This document shows, piece after piece, positions 42,159 through 51,468 of a stretch of DNA of 64,000 nucleotides (within the stretch, counting starts at the first letter, position 1; every line of letters starts with the position of its first letter). Below the pieces are notes generated by a model. The model was not told where the DNA came from. It did no database searches and saw nothing but the letters and a program-made list of their open reading frames with translations. A program made the translations under genes and the position numbers. Source of the stretch: Aquabacterium humicola (lineage in GTDB: Bacteria; Pseudomonadota; Gammaproteobacteria; Burkholderiales; Burkholderiaceae_C); the NCBI RefSeq assembly GCF_030167915.1, contig NZ_JARGNB010000002.1:496001-560000 (forward strand), written 5' to 3'.

Positions 42159-45100
42159 ATGGCGCCCCTGCAAGGCACGACCCCCGACGCGCGCTCGCGG
42201 CAGCGCCTGCGCCTGCTGGCCGTCCTGGCGGTGCTGTGGACCGCGCTGGTGGCCGCCGGCGGCTGGTGGCTGGTGAACCTGCGGGTGCAGGGCGAACGCC
42301 AGCAGACGCTGGCGCGCGCCGAAGCCCGGCTGGGTGCGGTGAAGAACGTGCTCGGCGTCACGCTGCAGGATTTCACGTCGCTGGCCGCGTACCTTGCGCG
42401 TCAGCCCCCCGCGCGCGAGTTCCTGGCGTCCGATCCGCTCGCCGGCACCCGGTTCACGGTCGAGCCGCCTCCGCCGGCGACGGTCGATGCCTACCTGGCG
42501 CGACCGCCGGTGCAGGCGGTCACCCGCTGGCTGGACCTGCCGCGGCGCGACTTCGGGCTGCCGGTGGTCGCGCTCGTCGACGTCGAGGGCCGCACCGCGG
42601 CGGTCGCGGTGGCGGCGCGCGGCCCGATGGCGCCCTGGCTGGCGATCAGCCTGCGCGAGCGCAGCTACTTCGTCGATGCGCTGGAGTCCGGCCAGGCGAT
42701 GCAGTTCGTCACCGGCCGGGTGACGCAGGTGCCGGGGCTGTTCTTCGCCCATCGCGTCGAGCAGGATGGTCGCCTGCTCGGCGCGGTGATCATCAAGCTC
42801 GATGCCGACCGGCTGAACCGCCTGCTCGGCGATGCCGGCAGCAACGAGACCTTCATCGCCGACGACCTCGGCGTGCTGATCCTCGGCAGCCTGCCCGAGG
42901 CGCTGCATCGCCGGCTGCCGCAGGCGGCCCCGCAGGCCTCGGCCGCGCGCATCGCGCGATATCGGCAGGAGCCCGAGACCGTCGGCTGGCGCTTCGGCGA
43001 GCTGCGCATCGGCGAGCGGCGGCTGGCCAGCGCCCAGCTCGGCGGCCGCCGCTACCTCGCGCTGGATGCGCCGCTGGAGGGACGGCCCTTCCGGCTGTGG
43101 GTGCTGGGCACGCTGCCGGAGGAGGAGGCGATCCTGCTGAACACCGGCCTCGGGGCATTCGCGCTGTGGCTGGCCGGCGGCACGCTGCTGTGGGCGGGCT
43201 GGCGCCGCTACCAGGCGCTGCAGGCCGCGCTGCGTGCGCGCCGCGAGATGTTCGAGCTCACCGGCGCGCTGCCGCTGACGGTGTTCCGCTACGTGCAGCC
43301 GCCGGACGGCGGCGGCCACTTCGCCTTCGTCGGTCACGGCGTCGAGGACCTGCTGGGCATCAGTCCCGGCGCGCTGACGCACGACCCCGACCTGCCGTGG
43401 CGGCTGGCCGGCAGCAGCGAGCTGCGCCCGCCGGTGCAGCCGCAGGAATTCGGCCTGACGCGCGCCGGCACGACGCGGCGCATCCGCGTGCACAGCACGC
43501 CGACGATCGACGTCGACGGCACCGTGACCTACAGCGGCTACTGGCTCGACATCTCCAGCCACCGCGAGACCGAGGCGCGCTTCGCCGCGGTCTACGAGCA
43601 CGCGCCCAACGGCTACCTGTTCTTCGACCGCCGCCGCGGCGTCACGCACTGCAACCCGGCTGCGCTGGCGATGTTCGGCGCCGAGCAGGTCGAGCAGCTG
43701 CTCGGCCGCATCATCTGGTTCCCGCCGCTGTCGCCGGAGCTGCAGCCCGATGGCCAGTCCAGCCGCGACAAGGCGCTCGCCGACATGCGCCGCCACCGCG
43801 GCGGCGGCCAGCGCGTGCAGACCACCGAATGGCGCTTCTGCAGCCTCGACGGCCGCTGCTTCGACGCCGAGGCCAGCGTGATCGCGATCGACTCCGGCGG
43901 CGAGCCGCAGTACTGCGCGATGGTCGAGGACATCACGCAGCGCAAGCTGGTCGAGCAGGCGATGCAGCAGGCGCGCGAAGCCGCCGAGGCCGCGAGCCAG
44001 ACCAAGTCGAGCTTCCTCGCCAACATGTCGCACGAGCTGCGCACGCCGATGAACGCGATCATCGGCATGACCCACCTCGCGCTCGAGGACGGGCTGCCGG
44101 CGAAGCAGCGCGACTACATCGAGAAGGCGCACGGCGCGGCGCGCAACCTGCTGCAGATCCTCAACGACATCCTCGACGTCTCGAAGATCGAGGCCGGCCA
44201 CATCGAGCTCGAGCAGATCGAGTTCGAGCTCGAGTCGGTGATCGACCAGATGGCCGACGTGCTCGGCCTGAAGGCCGACGAGAAGGGGCTGGAGCTGCTG
44301 TACAGCGCGTCGGCCGACCTGCCGCGGCGCCTGGTCGGCGATCCGACCCGATTGCGCCAGATCCTCGTGAACCTGGGCAGCAACGCGGTCAAGTTCACCG
44401 ACCGCGGCGAGATCACCGTCGGCATGGCGCTCGATCGCATCGACGGCGCGCAGGTCGTGCTGCACGGCTGGGTGCGCGACACCGGCGTCGGCCTCGACGA
44501 CGAGGCGCAGGCCCGGCTCTTCCAGCCCTTCGTGCAGGCCGACAGCTCGACGACGCGGCGCTTCGGCGGCACCGGCCTCGGACTGGCGATCTGCCGCCAG
44601 CTGGTCGAGAAGATGGGCGGCCGCATCTGGGTCGAGAGCCAGCCGGGGCAGGGCGCGACCTTCCACTTCACCGCGCGCTTCGGCCGCGTCGAAGGGACGC
44701 CGCTGGCCCAGCGCATCGCGGTGCTCGGCGGCCGCCGCGCACTGGTTGCCGACGACAACGACGCGGCGCTGGAAGTGCTGTCGCGCATGCTCGAAGGCCT
44801 GGGCGTGCGGGTCGACCGCGTGAAGAGCGGAGAGGATGTGCTGAAGCAGGTCGAGGCCGACCCGCAGCGCCACCACTGGATCCTGCTCGACTGGAAGATG
44901 CCGGGCGTCGACGGCGTCGAATGCGCGCGTCGCATCGCCGGGCGGCATCCGGACAAGGCGGCCTGCATCCTGATCGTCACCGCGTTCAACCGCGACGATG
45001 CGGCCCGCGCGAGCGCCGGGCTGCCGCTGGCCGGCGTGCTGCAGAAGCCGGTGACGCCGTCGAGCCTGTTCGACTGCCTGGTGCAGGCCCGGCCGGACGC

Positions 45101-46025
45101 TGCGGCGCGGCCGCTGCGCCTGCGCGGCCTGTCCGCTGCGGCGCCGGAGCCGATCGCCGCGCCGCGGGCCATGGGCCTTGCGGACGGGCTGCGGGGCGCG
45201 CGCGTGCTGCTGGTCGAGGACCATCCGCTGAACCAGGAGCTGGCCTGCGAGCTGCTGCGCCGCGCCGGGCTGGACGTGGTGGTCGCCGGGCATGGCCAGG
45301 AAGCGCTCGAGCGCCTGGCCGACGAGGGCCCGTTCGATGCCGTGCTGATGGACTGCCAGATGCCGGTGATGGACGGCTACAGCGCGACGCGTGCGCTGCG
45401 CGGCGATGCGCGCTGGCGCACGCTGCCGGTGATCGCGATGACCGCCAGCGCGCTCGCCGAGGACCGCGAGCGTGCCTTCGCCAGCGGCATGAACGCGCAC
45501 ATCAGCAAGCCGATCAACGTGCAGGTGCTGCTCGCGACCCTGACGCAGTGGATCGCCGGCCGCGACGCCGCCGACGCCGATGTGCCGGCGGTCGGGCCGG
45601 CCTGGCCGCCGCCGGGCGGGCCGATCGACACCACCGACGGCTTCGAGCGCTGCGTTCGCAACGAGGCGCTGTACCGCCGGCTGCTCGGAGGCTTCCGCGA
45701 GACCCAGCGCGGCTTCGCCGAGCAGGCCCGCGGCGCGCTGGCCGGCGGTCGGCCCGACGAGCTGCGCCGGCGTGCGCACGACCTGCGCGGGCTCGCGGCG
45801 ACGATCGGCGCCCGCGTTCTGGCCGCCGAGGTGCAGGCGCTGCACGCGGCGCTGGCCGACGACGCGGCGTTCGCCGACGGTCCCGACGCCGCGCTCGGCG
45901 CGGCGCTCGATCGTGTCGAGCTGTCGCTGCGCGCGGTGCTCGACCAGATCGACCGGTTGCTGGAGCGCGAAGGACTGGGGCAGGATGGCGACCCCGACCC
46001 TGACCGCCGCCCGCCGGATGCCTGA
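42159..46025 (+). CDS. Hybrid sensor kinase: Cache-like input, two PAS, HisKA, ATPase, two receivers, HPt
   Basis: 1288 residues, the largest gene here. TM1 (about 17-38), a periplasmic Cache-like domain (to about 320), TM2 (about 327-347), PAS 1 (about 360-470), PAS 2 (about 475-595), HisKA with H625 in [15 protein letters not shown] and ATPase with LGSNAVKF and GGTGLGLAI. Receiver 1 contains [12 protein letters not shown] and receiver 2 contains [13 protein letters not shown]. The HPt has H1207 in [13 protein letters not shown], which keeps the basic-Gly pair after the histidine. It sits between rlmH and maf, overlapping maf by eight bases. No partner regulator is adjacent. Confidence 0.93.
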   Translation: MAPLQGTTPDARSRQRLRLLAVLAVLWTALVAAGGWWLVNLRVQGERQQTLARAEARLGAVKNVLGVTLQDFTSLAAYLARQPPAREFLASDPLAGTRFTVEPPPPATVDAYLARPPVQAVTRWLDLPRRDFGLPVVALVDVEGRTAAVAVAARGPMAPWLAISLRERSYFVDALESGQAMQFVTGRVTQVPGLFFAHRVEQDGRLLGAVIIKLDADRLNRLLGDAGSNETFIADDLGVLILGSLPEALHRRLPQAAPQASAARIARYRQEPETVGWRFGELRIGERRLASAQLGGRRYLALDAPLEGRPFRLWVLGTLPEEEAILLNTGLGAFALWLAGGTLLWAGWRRYQALQAALRARREMFELTGALPLTVFRYVQPPDGGGHFAFVGHGVEDLLGISPGALTHDPDLPWRLAGSSELRPPVQPQEFGLTRAGTTRRIRVHSTPTIDVDGTVTYSGYWLDISSHRETEARFAAVYEHAPNGYLFFDRRRGVTHCNPAALAMFGAEQVEQLLGRIIWFPPLSPELQPDGQSSRDKALADMRRHRGGGQRVQTTEWRFCSLDGRCFDAEASVIAIDSGGEPQYCAMVEDITQRKLVEQAMQQAREAAEAASQTKSSFLANMSHELRTPMNAIIGMTHLALEDGLPAKQRDYIEKAHGAARNLLQILNDILDVSKIEAGHIELEQIEFELESVIDQMADVLGLKADEKGLELLYSASADLPRRLVGDPTRLRQILVNLGSNAVKFTDRGEITVGMALDRIDGAQVVLHGWVRDTGVGLDDEAQARLFQPFVQADSSTTRRFGGTGLGLAICRQLVEKMGGRIWVESQPGQGATFHFTARFGRVEGTPLAQRIAVLGGRRALVADDNDAALEVLSRMLEGLGVRVDRVKSGEDVLKQVEADPQRHHWILLDWKMPGVDGVECARRIAGRHPDKAACILIVTAFNRDDAARASAGLPLAGVLQKPVTPSSLFDCLVQARPDAAARPLRLRGLSAAAPEPIAAPRAMGLADGLRGARVLLVEDHPLNQELACELLRRAGLDVVVAGHGQEALERLADEGPFDAVLMDCQMPVMDGYSATRALRGDARWRTLPVIAMTASALAEDRERAFASGMNAHISKPINVQVLLATLTQWIAGRDAADADVPAVGPAWPPPGGPIDTTDGFERCVRNEALYRRLLGGFRETQRGFAEQARGALAGGRPDELRRRAHDLRGLAATIGARVLAAEVQALHAALADDAAFADGPDAALGAALDRVELSLRAVLDQIDRLLEREGLGQDGDPDPDRRPPDA

Positions 46026-46629
46026 CACCCTCTACCTCGCTTCGCAAAGCCCGCGTCGCCGCCAGCTGCTGGACCAGCTGGGCGTATCCCATGAACTGCT
46101 GCTGCCGGCCGCCGGCGAGGAGGCCGACGAAGCCGAGGCGCTGGAAGCGGTGCGGCCCGGCGAACTGCCGGCGGCCTACGTGCAGCGCGTCACCGCGCTG
46201 AAGCTGAAGGCCGCGCGCGAGCGCCTGCGCCGGCGCGGCCTGCCCGAGCGGCCGGTGCTGGCGGCCGACACCACCGTTGCGCTCGGCCGCCGCATCCTCG
46301 GCAAACCGGCCGATGCCGACGAGGCGCGCGCGATGCTCGCTTCGCTGTCCGGCCGCACGCACCGCGTGCTGACGGCCGTGGCCCTGTGGACCGGCCGCCG
46401 CACGCTGGCGGCGCTGTCCGATTCGCGCGTGCACGTCGCCGAGCTGCCGGCCGCTGCGATCGATCGTTATGTGGCCGGCGGCGAGCCATTCGGCAAGGCC
46501 GGCGCCTATGCGATCCAGGGCGCCTTCGCCGGCTGGATCACGCACATCGCCGGAAGTCACTCCGGTATCATGGGTTTGCCTCTCCACGAGACGGCCACGA
46601 TCCTGAGACAAGCGCACGTGAGCTTCTGA
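46018..46629 (+). CDS. maf: Maf-like nucleotide pyrophosphatase
   Basis: 203 residues. [18 protein letters not shown] is the Maf nucleotide-binding motif and [11 protein letters not shown] and [12 protein letters not shown] are conserved family segments. It hydrolyses non-canonical or m7G-type nucleoside triphosphates. I chose the ATG at 46018; an in-frame ATG at 45985 with GGGGCAGG just before it would add 11 residues and is also possible. Either way it overlaps the end of the hybrid kinase, which implies co-transcription. rng follows 37 bases later. Confidence 0.94.
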   Translation: MPDTLYLASQSPRRRQLLDQLGVSHELLLPAAGEEADEAEALEAVRPGELPAAYVQRVTALKLKAARERLRRRGLPERPVLAADTTVALGRRILGKPADADEARAMLASLSGRTHRVLTAVALWTGRRTLAALSDSRVHVAELPAAAIDRYVAGGEPFGKAGAYAIQGAFAGWITHIAGSHSGIMGLPLHETATILRQAHVSF

Positions 46630-46666
46630 CGGTTCGCGGCGCGATCGAAAAGACCAAAGCGCCGCG

Positions 46667-48145
46667 ATGCACGACATCCTGATCAACTGGGCCCCGCAGG
46701 AAACCCGCGTCGCCCTCATCGAGAACGGCGCGGTGCAGGAGCTGCACATCGAGCGCGCGCTCGAGCGCGGGCTGGTCGGCAACGTCTACCTCGGCAAGGT
46801 CGCGCGCGTGCTGCCCGGCATGCAGAGCGCGTTCATCGACGTCGGCCTCGAGCGCGCGGCCTTCCTGCACGTGGCCGACCTGCACGGCGCCGGCCATCAC
46901 GGCGCACCGCGTGGCGACGTCGTCGTGCCGGTGCCGATCGAGCGCCAGGTCTTCGAGGGCCAGACGCTGATGGTGCAGGTCATCAAGGACCCGATCGGCA
47001 CCAAGGGCGCGCGGCTGTCGACGCAGATCTCGATCGCCGGCCGCATGCTGGTCTTCCTGCCGCAGGACACGCACATCGGCATCTCGCAGAAGATCGGCTC
47101 CGCCGAGCTGCGCGAGCAGCTGCGCGCGCGCATGCAGCGCCTGGTCGCGACGGCGGACGATTCGCCCACCGGCGGCTTCATCCTGCGCACCAATGCCGAG
47201 GAAGCCAGCGACGAGGAGCTGGCCGACGACATCGCCTACCTGCGCAAGGCCTGGGCCGCGATCAAGGCACAGGGCCTATCGCAGCCGCCGGGCACGCTGC
47301 TGCACCAGGACCTGAACCTCGCCGAGCGCGTGCTGCGCGACCTGGCCAACGATGGCACGCAGTCGATCCGCATCGACTCGCTGCTGCAGTTCGATGCGCT
47401 GAAGGCCTTCGGCGCGGCCTACACGCCGTCGTCCGCGGCCAAGCTCGAGCACTACAAGGGCGAGCGGCCGATCTTCGACCTCTTCGGCATCGAGGAGGAG
47501 ATCGCGCGGGCGCTGGCGCGGCGCGTGGACCTGAAGTCCGGCGGTTATCTCATCATCGACCAGACCGAGGCGCTGACGACGATCGACGTCAACACCGGCG
47601 GCTTCGTCGGCGCGCGCAATTTCGACGACACGATCTTCAAGACCAACCTCGAGGCGGCCGGCGCCATCGCACGCCAGCTGCGGCTGCGCAACCTCGGCGG
47701 CATCATCATCGTCGACTTCATCGACATGACGCGCGAGGAGCACCAGCAGTCGGTGCTGGCCGAGTTCCGCAAGCAGCTCAGCAAGGACCGCACGAAGATC
47801 ACCGTCTCCGGCTTCACGCAGCTGGGCCTGGTCGAGATGACGCGCAAGCGCACCCGCGAGTCGCTGGCCCACATGCTGTGCGAGGCCTGCCCCACGTGCC
47901 AGGGGCGCGGCCAGGTGAAGACCGCGCGCAGCGTCTGCTACGACATCCTGCGCGAGATCCTGCGCGAGGCGCGCCAGTTCAACCCGAAGGAATTCCGCGT
48001 CGTCGCCAGCGCCACGGTCGTCGAGATGCTGCTCGACGAGGAGAGCCAGCACCTGGCCGGCCTGTCGGACTTCATCGGCAAGCCGATCTCGCTGAGCGCC
48101 GAGCCGTCGATGAATCCGGAGCAGTACGACATCGTGCTGCTCTGA
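46667..48145 (+). CDS. rng: Ribonuclease G
   Basis: 492 residues. N-terminal S1 domain (about 35-125, LVGNVYLGKVARVLPGMQSA), RNase H-like and catalytic DNase I-like regions with LIIDQTEALTTIDVNTG and IIIVDFIDM, and the zinc-link cysteines in CEACPTCQGRG. It lacks the long C-terminal scaffold of RNase E, so it is RNase G, which matures 16S rRNA and degrades some mRNAs. It follows maf, the common order in betaproteobacteria. Confidence 0.96.
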   Translation: MHDILINWAPQETRVALIENGAVQELHIERALERGLVGNVYLGKVARVLPGMQSAFIDVGLERAAFLHVADLHGAGHHGAPRGDVVVPVPIERQVFEGQTLMVQVIKDPIGTKGARLSTQISIAGRMLVFLPQDTHIGISQKIGSAELREQLRARMQRLVATADDSPTGGFILRTNAEEASDEELADDIAYLRKAWAAIKAQGLSQPPGTLLHQDLNLAERVLRDLANDGTQSIRIDSLLQFDALKAFGAAYTPSSAAKLEHYKGERPIFDLFGIEEEIARALARRVDLKSGGYLIIDQTEALTTIDVNTGGFVGARNFDDTIFKTNLEAAGAIARQLRLRNLGGIIIVDFIDMTREEHQQSVLAEFRKQLSKDRTKITVSGFTQLGLVEMTRKRTRESLAHMLCEACPTCQGRGQVKTARSVCYDILREILREARQFNPKEFRVVASATVVEMLLDEESQHLAGLSDFIGKPISLSAEPSMNPEQYDIVLL

Positions 48146-48161
48146 TCCGCGGCGCGCGCCG

Positions 48162-48800
48162 ATGGAAGCTGCCGTCGGCCCGCTGCCACCGCCCGGCGCC
48201 GATGCGGTGCGCGACGACCTGCGGGCCGCGGGCATGGCCGCGGCGATCCTCGTCGAAGGCTGGAGCGATCAGGCCGCGCTGCAGGCGCTGGCGCGGCGCC
48301 GCGGCATCGACCTGGCGGCCGAGCGCATCGCGATCGTGCCCACCGGCGGCGTCACCAACATCGCGCACTTCGTGCGCGCGCTCGGCCCCGGTGGCCTGGG
48401 CCTGCGGCTCGCAGGCCTGTGCGACCGCGGCGAAGCGGCGTATCTGCTGCGCGCGCTGCAGCGACGTGGTCTGGACGGCGACAACGCGCCGGCCGACCTG
48501 GCTGCGATCGGCTTCTTCGTCTGCGACGTCGACCTCGAGGACGAATTGATCCGCGCGCTCGGCGTCGCTGCCGTCGAGCGCGTGATCGAAGCCGAAGGCG
48601 AGCACGCCGGTTTCCGCAGCTTCCAGGCCCAGCCGGCGCAGCGCGGTCGCGATGCGGCGTCGCAGCTGCGCCGTTTCATCGGCACCCGCGCCGGCCGCAA
48701 GATCCGCTATGGCGCGCGACTCGTCGAGACGCTGGACCTCGACCGCGTGCCGCGACCGCTCGACGCGGTGCTGGCCCGTGCCCGCGGTCAGCCGGGCTGA
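48162..48800 (+). CDS. Stand-alone OLD-type TOPRIM protein
   Basis: 212 residues with an OLD-nuclease-like TOPRIM pattern: acidic E32 in ILVEGWSDQAALQALA, then GLCDRGEAAYLL and FFVCDVDLEDELIRALG, in the order expected for the metal-binding acids. OLD nucleases are usually ATPase-TOPRIM fusions; here the ATPase half is absent and none is encoded nearby. Nucleotidyl transfer or nuclease activity on a nucleic acid is inferred. It is 16 bases after rng, so probably co-transcribed, and its end overlaps the convergent acetyltransferase gene by 13 bases. Confidence 0.8.
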   Translation: MEAAVGPLPPPGADAVRDDLRAAGMAAAILVEGWSDQAALQALARRRGIDLAAERIAIVPTGGVTNIAHFVRALGPGGLGLRLAGLCDRGEAAYLLRALQRRGLDGDNAPADLAAIGFFVCDVDLEDELIRALGVAAVERVIEAEGEHAGFRSFQAQPAQRGRDAASQLRRFIGTRAGRKIRYGARLVETLDLDRVPRPLDAVLARARGQPG

Positions 48801-49366
48801 GATGGCGGCTGCGTGTCGCCGGGGCCCAGGCTGCGCTGCATCAGCACCGTGTCGGTCCACTCGCCGAGCTTGAAGCCGACCGACCGCAGCGTGCCGACCA
48901 GCTCGAAGCCGGCGCTGCGGTGCAGGCCGATCGAGCCGGCATTGCCGCTGTGGCCGACGGTGGCCAGCATCTGCCGCCAGGGCCCGCGTTCGCACCGCGC
49001 GATCAGCGCGCGCAGCAGCGCCCGGCCGATGCCGCGGCCGGCGAGCTCGGGGGCGACGTAGACCGAGTCCTCGATCGTGTGCCGGTAGGCCGGGCGCGGG
49101 CGGTACGGGGTCGCGTAGGCGTAGCCGGCGACGCCGCCGTGGCGCCCGTCGAGCTCCGCGACCAGCCACGGCAGCCCCGAGGTCTGCACCGCGGCGAGGC
49201 GTCGGCGCAGCTCGTTCACATCGGGTGGCGCTTCCTCGAAGCTGGCGCGGCCGTGCAGCACGTGATGGGCATAGATCGCGGCGATCGTGGGCAGGTCGGC
49301 GTCGGCGGCATCGCGCACGACAACCGGGGCGTGAGGCGACGAATCGATCAGGGGCAGGGCGGACAT
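48788..49366 (-). CDS. GNAT-family N-acetyltransferase (phosphinothricin-acetyltransferase-like)
   Basis: 192 residues from the ATG at 49366. RDAADADLPTIAAIYAHHVL at the N-terminus, SVYVAPELAGRGIGRALLRAL as the acetyl-CoA binding motif (V-x-x-x-x-R-G-x-G) and GFELVGTLRSVGFKLGEW at the end match the phosphinothricin/methionine-sulfoximine acetyltransferase group. It transfers acetyl from acetyl-CoA to a small amine; the substrate is unknown. It is divergent from a LysR regulator with 74 bases between, a pattern suggesting control by that regulator. Confidence 0.88.
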   Translation of the reverse strand: MSALPLIDSSPHAPVVVRDAADADLPTIAAIYAHHVLHGRASFEEAPPDVNELRRRLAAVQTSGLPWLVAELDGRHGGVAGYAYATPYRPRPAYRHTIEDSVYVAPELAGRGIGRALLRALIARCERGPWRQMLATVGHSGNAGSIGLHRSAGFELVGTLRSVGFKLGEWTDTVLMQRSLGPGDTQPPSQPG

Positions 49367-49392
49367 GGCGGCAGTCTGCCGTTCGCTGGCGT

Positions 49393-49416
49393 ATAAGTGA
49401 AGCTCATCCGGCTTAT
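49393..49416. promoter_or_regulatory. Candidate LysR-type operator in divergent intergenic region
   Basis: Inverted repeat ATAAG (49393-49397), 14 bases, CTTAT (49412-49416), between the acetyltransferase gene and the divergent LysR gene. Placement and dyad symmetry suit an autoregulatory LysR site. Confidence 0.35.
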
Positions 49417-49440
49417 GCAAATCATCAGGGATTCTTTGAC

Positions 49441-50361
49441 ATGCACCAGCGCCTCAACCTCGACCAGCTGCACACCTTCTCGAGCGTCGTCGAGCACGGC
49501 AGCTTTTCGGCCGCGGCCGAGCGCCTGGGCCTGACGCAGCCGGCGGTCAGCCTGCAGTTGAAGCAGCTGGAGCGGCGCCTGGGCACGCCGCTGATCGAAC
49601 GCAGCGGCCGCCGCGCGCTGCCGACCGCTGCCGGGGCCGAATTGCTGGCGCACGCCGCGCGCATCGACGAAGCGGTGGACGCGGCGCTGGCGGCGGTCGG
49701 CCGCCATGCGAGCGGCGTGCTCGGCCGCGTGCGCCTGGGCACCGGCGCCACCGCCTGCATCCACCTGCTGCCGCCGCTGCTGCGCGAGTTGCGCCGCCGC
49801 TTCCCCGGGCTGGAGATCACCGTGGCCACCGGCAATACCGCGGACATCGTGCAGGCGATCGATGACAACCGGCTCGACGTCGGCTTCGTGACGCTGCCGG
49901 CGACCGGCCGTTCCCTGGAGATCACGCCGGTGCTCGACGACCCGTTCGTGGTGATCGCGCCGCGCGGGCTGCCGCTGCCGCCGCGGGCGACGGCCGCGGC
50001 CCTGGCGCGCCTGCCGCTGCTGCTGTTCGAGCCGGGGGGCCAGACGCGGCGCGTCGTCGACGGCTGGTTCGCGCGCGCCGGCGTCGTGCCGACGCCGGTG
50101 ATGTCGCTCGGCAGCGTCGAGGCGATCAAGGCGATGGTGGACGCCGGGCTCGGCTGCGCCGTGCTGCCGCAGATGGCGATGGCCGATGAACCCGCCGGGG
50201 GCCGCTTCGTCACGCAGCCGCTGGCGCCGAAGCTGGCGCGCCGCATGGCGGTGGTCGTGCGGCGCGACAAGCGCCTGCAGCGGCCGCTGGCCGAGGCGAT
50301 CCGTGCGTTGCTGGCCCTGAAGACCCTTCCGCGTGCAACGGGCACGGCGGCTGCCGGATGA
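49441..50361 (+). CDS. LysR-family transcriptional regulator
   Basis: 306 residues. N-terminal winged helix-turn-helix (about 5-64): LDQLHTFSSVVEHGSFSAAA and LTQPAVSLQLKQLERRLGTP. C-terminal periplasmic-binding-protein-like effector domain (about 90-295) with NRLDVGFVTLP and DAGLGCAVLPQ. It probably regulates the divergent acetyltransferase gene and itself. Its stop overlaps the start of the CAP-domain gene by four bases. Confidence 0.94.
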   Translation: MHQRLNLDQLHTFSSVVEHGSFSAAAERLGLTQPAVSLQLKQLERRLGTPLIERSGRRALPTAAGAELLAHAARIDEAVDAALAAVGRHASGVLGRVRLGTGATACIHLLPPLLRELRRRFPGLEITVATGNTADIVQAIDDNRLDVGFVTLPATGRSLEITPVLDDPFVVIAPRGLPLPPRATAAALARLPLLLFEPGGQTRRVVDGWFARAGVVPTPVMSLGSVEAIKAMVDAGLGCAVLPQMAMADEPAGGRFVTQPLAPKLARRMAVVVRRDKRLQRPLAEAIRALLALKTLPRATGTAAAG

Positions 50362-51116
50362 TGCCGGCCATGACCTGCCTGATCCGCCTGCTGAGGTGCA
50401 CGCTGCCCGTGCTGCTGGTGCTGCCCGTCGCCGCTTCGGCCGCCGGCGCCCCGCTGGTGCCGGCGCTGCCAGAGGCCGAGAAGCGCATCCTCGACGGCAT
50501 CAACCGCCTGCGCCGGGGTGCCAGCCTGCAACTGGTCGCGCGCAACGCGCAGCTCGACGCCGCCGCGCAGGGCTTCGCCGACTTCATGGCCCGCACCGAC
50601 CAGTACGGGCACCGGGCCGATGGCCGCCAGCCGGTGCAGCGCACCCAGGCGCAGGGCTACGCCCATTGCATGGTGGCCGAGAACATCGCCTTCCTGTTCA
50701 ATTCGGCCGGCGTGCGCACCGCGGAGATGGCGGCGGACTTCGTCAAGGGCTGGCGCGACTCGCCGCCGCACCACGCCAACCTGATGAACCCGGCCCTCAC
50801 CGAGACCGGCGTCGGCATCGCGCGCAGCGCGAAGAGCGGCCGCTACTACGCGGTGCAGCTGTTCGCGCGGCCGCAGGCGCTGCGCATCCGCTTCGAGATC
50901 GCCAACCGCGGATCGGCGACGGTGCGCTACACGCTCGACGAGCGGGTCTTCGAGCTGCAGCCGCGCATGACGCTGACGCACGAGCAGTGCGGCGCGTCCA
51001 CGGTGCTGGCGCTGCAGCTGCCGGACCAGGCCACGCCGGTGCGCATCGAACCCGGCGACGGCGAACGCTGGCGCGTCGAGCAGGCCGGCGGGCGCTGGCG
51101 GCTGGCGAAGGGCTGA
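50358..51116 (+). CDS. Secreted CAP (SCP) domain protein
   Basis: 252 residues with a signal peptide (VLLVLPVAASAAGA, cleavage about residue 29). A CAP/SCP domain (about 38-175) has the conserved His in QYGHRADG, AENIAFLF and the second half WRDSPPHHANLMNPALTETG. A C-terminal all-beta segment of about 80 residues follows. Bacterial CAP proteins are exported and of mostly unknown function. The ATG overlaps the LysR stop, so the two are coupled, but a regulatory link is only inferred. Confidence 0.88.
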   Translation: MMPAMTCLIRLLRCTLPVLLVLPVAASAAGAPLVPALPEAEKRILDGINRLRRGASLQLVARNAQLDAAAQGFADFMARTDQYGHRADGRQPVQRTQAQGYAHCMVAENIAFLFNSAGVRTAEMAADFVKGWRDSPPHHANLMNPALTETGVGIARSAKSGRYYAVQLFARPQALRIRFEIANRGSATVRYTLDERVFELQPRMTLTHEQCGASTVLALQLPDQATPVRIEPGDGERWRVEQAGGRWRLAKG

Positions 51117-51217
51117 GCGCGGCTTCAGGGCCGGTGGGCCGACCGTGTGGCGGGTGTTCTGCGGCTCGGCGATAATCGCCGGTTCGTTTCACCGCCACCC
51201 CTTCCGGAGCTCCTCTC

Positions 51218-51385
51218 ATGGGCAACAAGATCATCACCGAAGCCGACCGCCGCGCCACGCCGCGTCCCGCCCCCCTGCCGGGCGTCACGCTGACGACGCA
51301 CCGCGGCCAGAAGAGCAGCCAGGAACGCGGCTCGCACACCCGCAGCAAGAAGAACCCGGGCAAGCGTCCGCACAAGGGTGGCTGA
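51218..51385 (+). CDS. Small very basic protein, unknown
   Basis: 55 residues, missed by length cut-offs. It reads MGNKIITEADRRATPRP, then a middle with LTTHRGQKSSQERGSHTR and the end SKKNPGKRPHKGG. Codon use is strongly GC-ending, GGAG (51206-51209) sits eight bases before the ATG, and a -10-like GATAAT (51171-51176) lies upstream. The composition suits a nucleic-acid or ribosome binding peptide; it faintly recalls small ribosomal protein bTHX at the tail but I cannot assign it. A hairpin terminator follows about 40 bases after the stop. Confidence 0.65.
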   Translation: MGNKIITEADRRATPRPAPLPGVTLTTHRGQKSSQERGSHTRSKKNPGKRPHKGG

Positions 51386-51427
51386 TTCGGGGGGCAGATT
51401 CGGGCGGCTGAACGCCTGATCCCATCG

Positions 51428-51447
51428 ACGGGGCCGCGAGGCCCCGT
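51428..51447 (+). terminator. Rho-independent-like hairpin
   Basis: Perfect 8-base stem ACGGGGCC / GGCCCCGT with a GCGA tetraloop, followed by a pyrimidine-rich TCGTCCTTGT. It ends the small basic gene and lies just before the next gene's start. Confidence 0.65.
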
Positions 51448-51468
51448 TCGTCCTTGTCGGAGTTCCCT

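Noticed and set aside
42057-46028. Long open frames on both strands opposite or beside the hybrid kinase at 42159 (over 1200 codons each).
   Set aside because: Same composition artefact; only the frame with HisKA, ATPase, receiver and HPt motifs is real.
51218-51385. Assignment of the small basic protein as ribosomal protein bTHX.
   Set aside because: Only the basic C-terminal flavour is similar; length and the N-terminal half do not match the bTHX sequences I recall.
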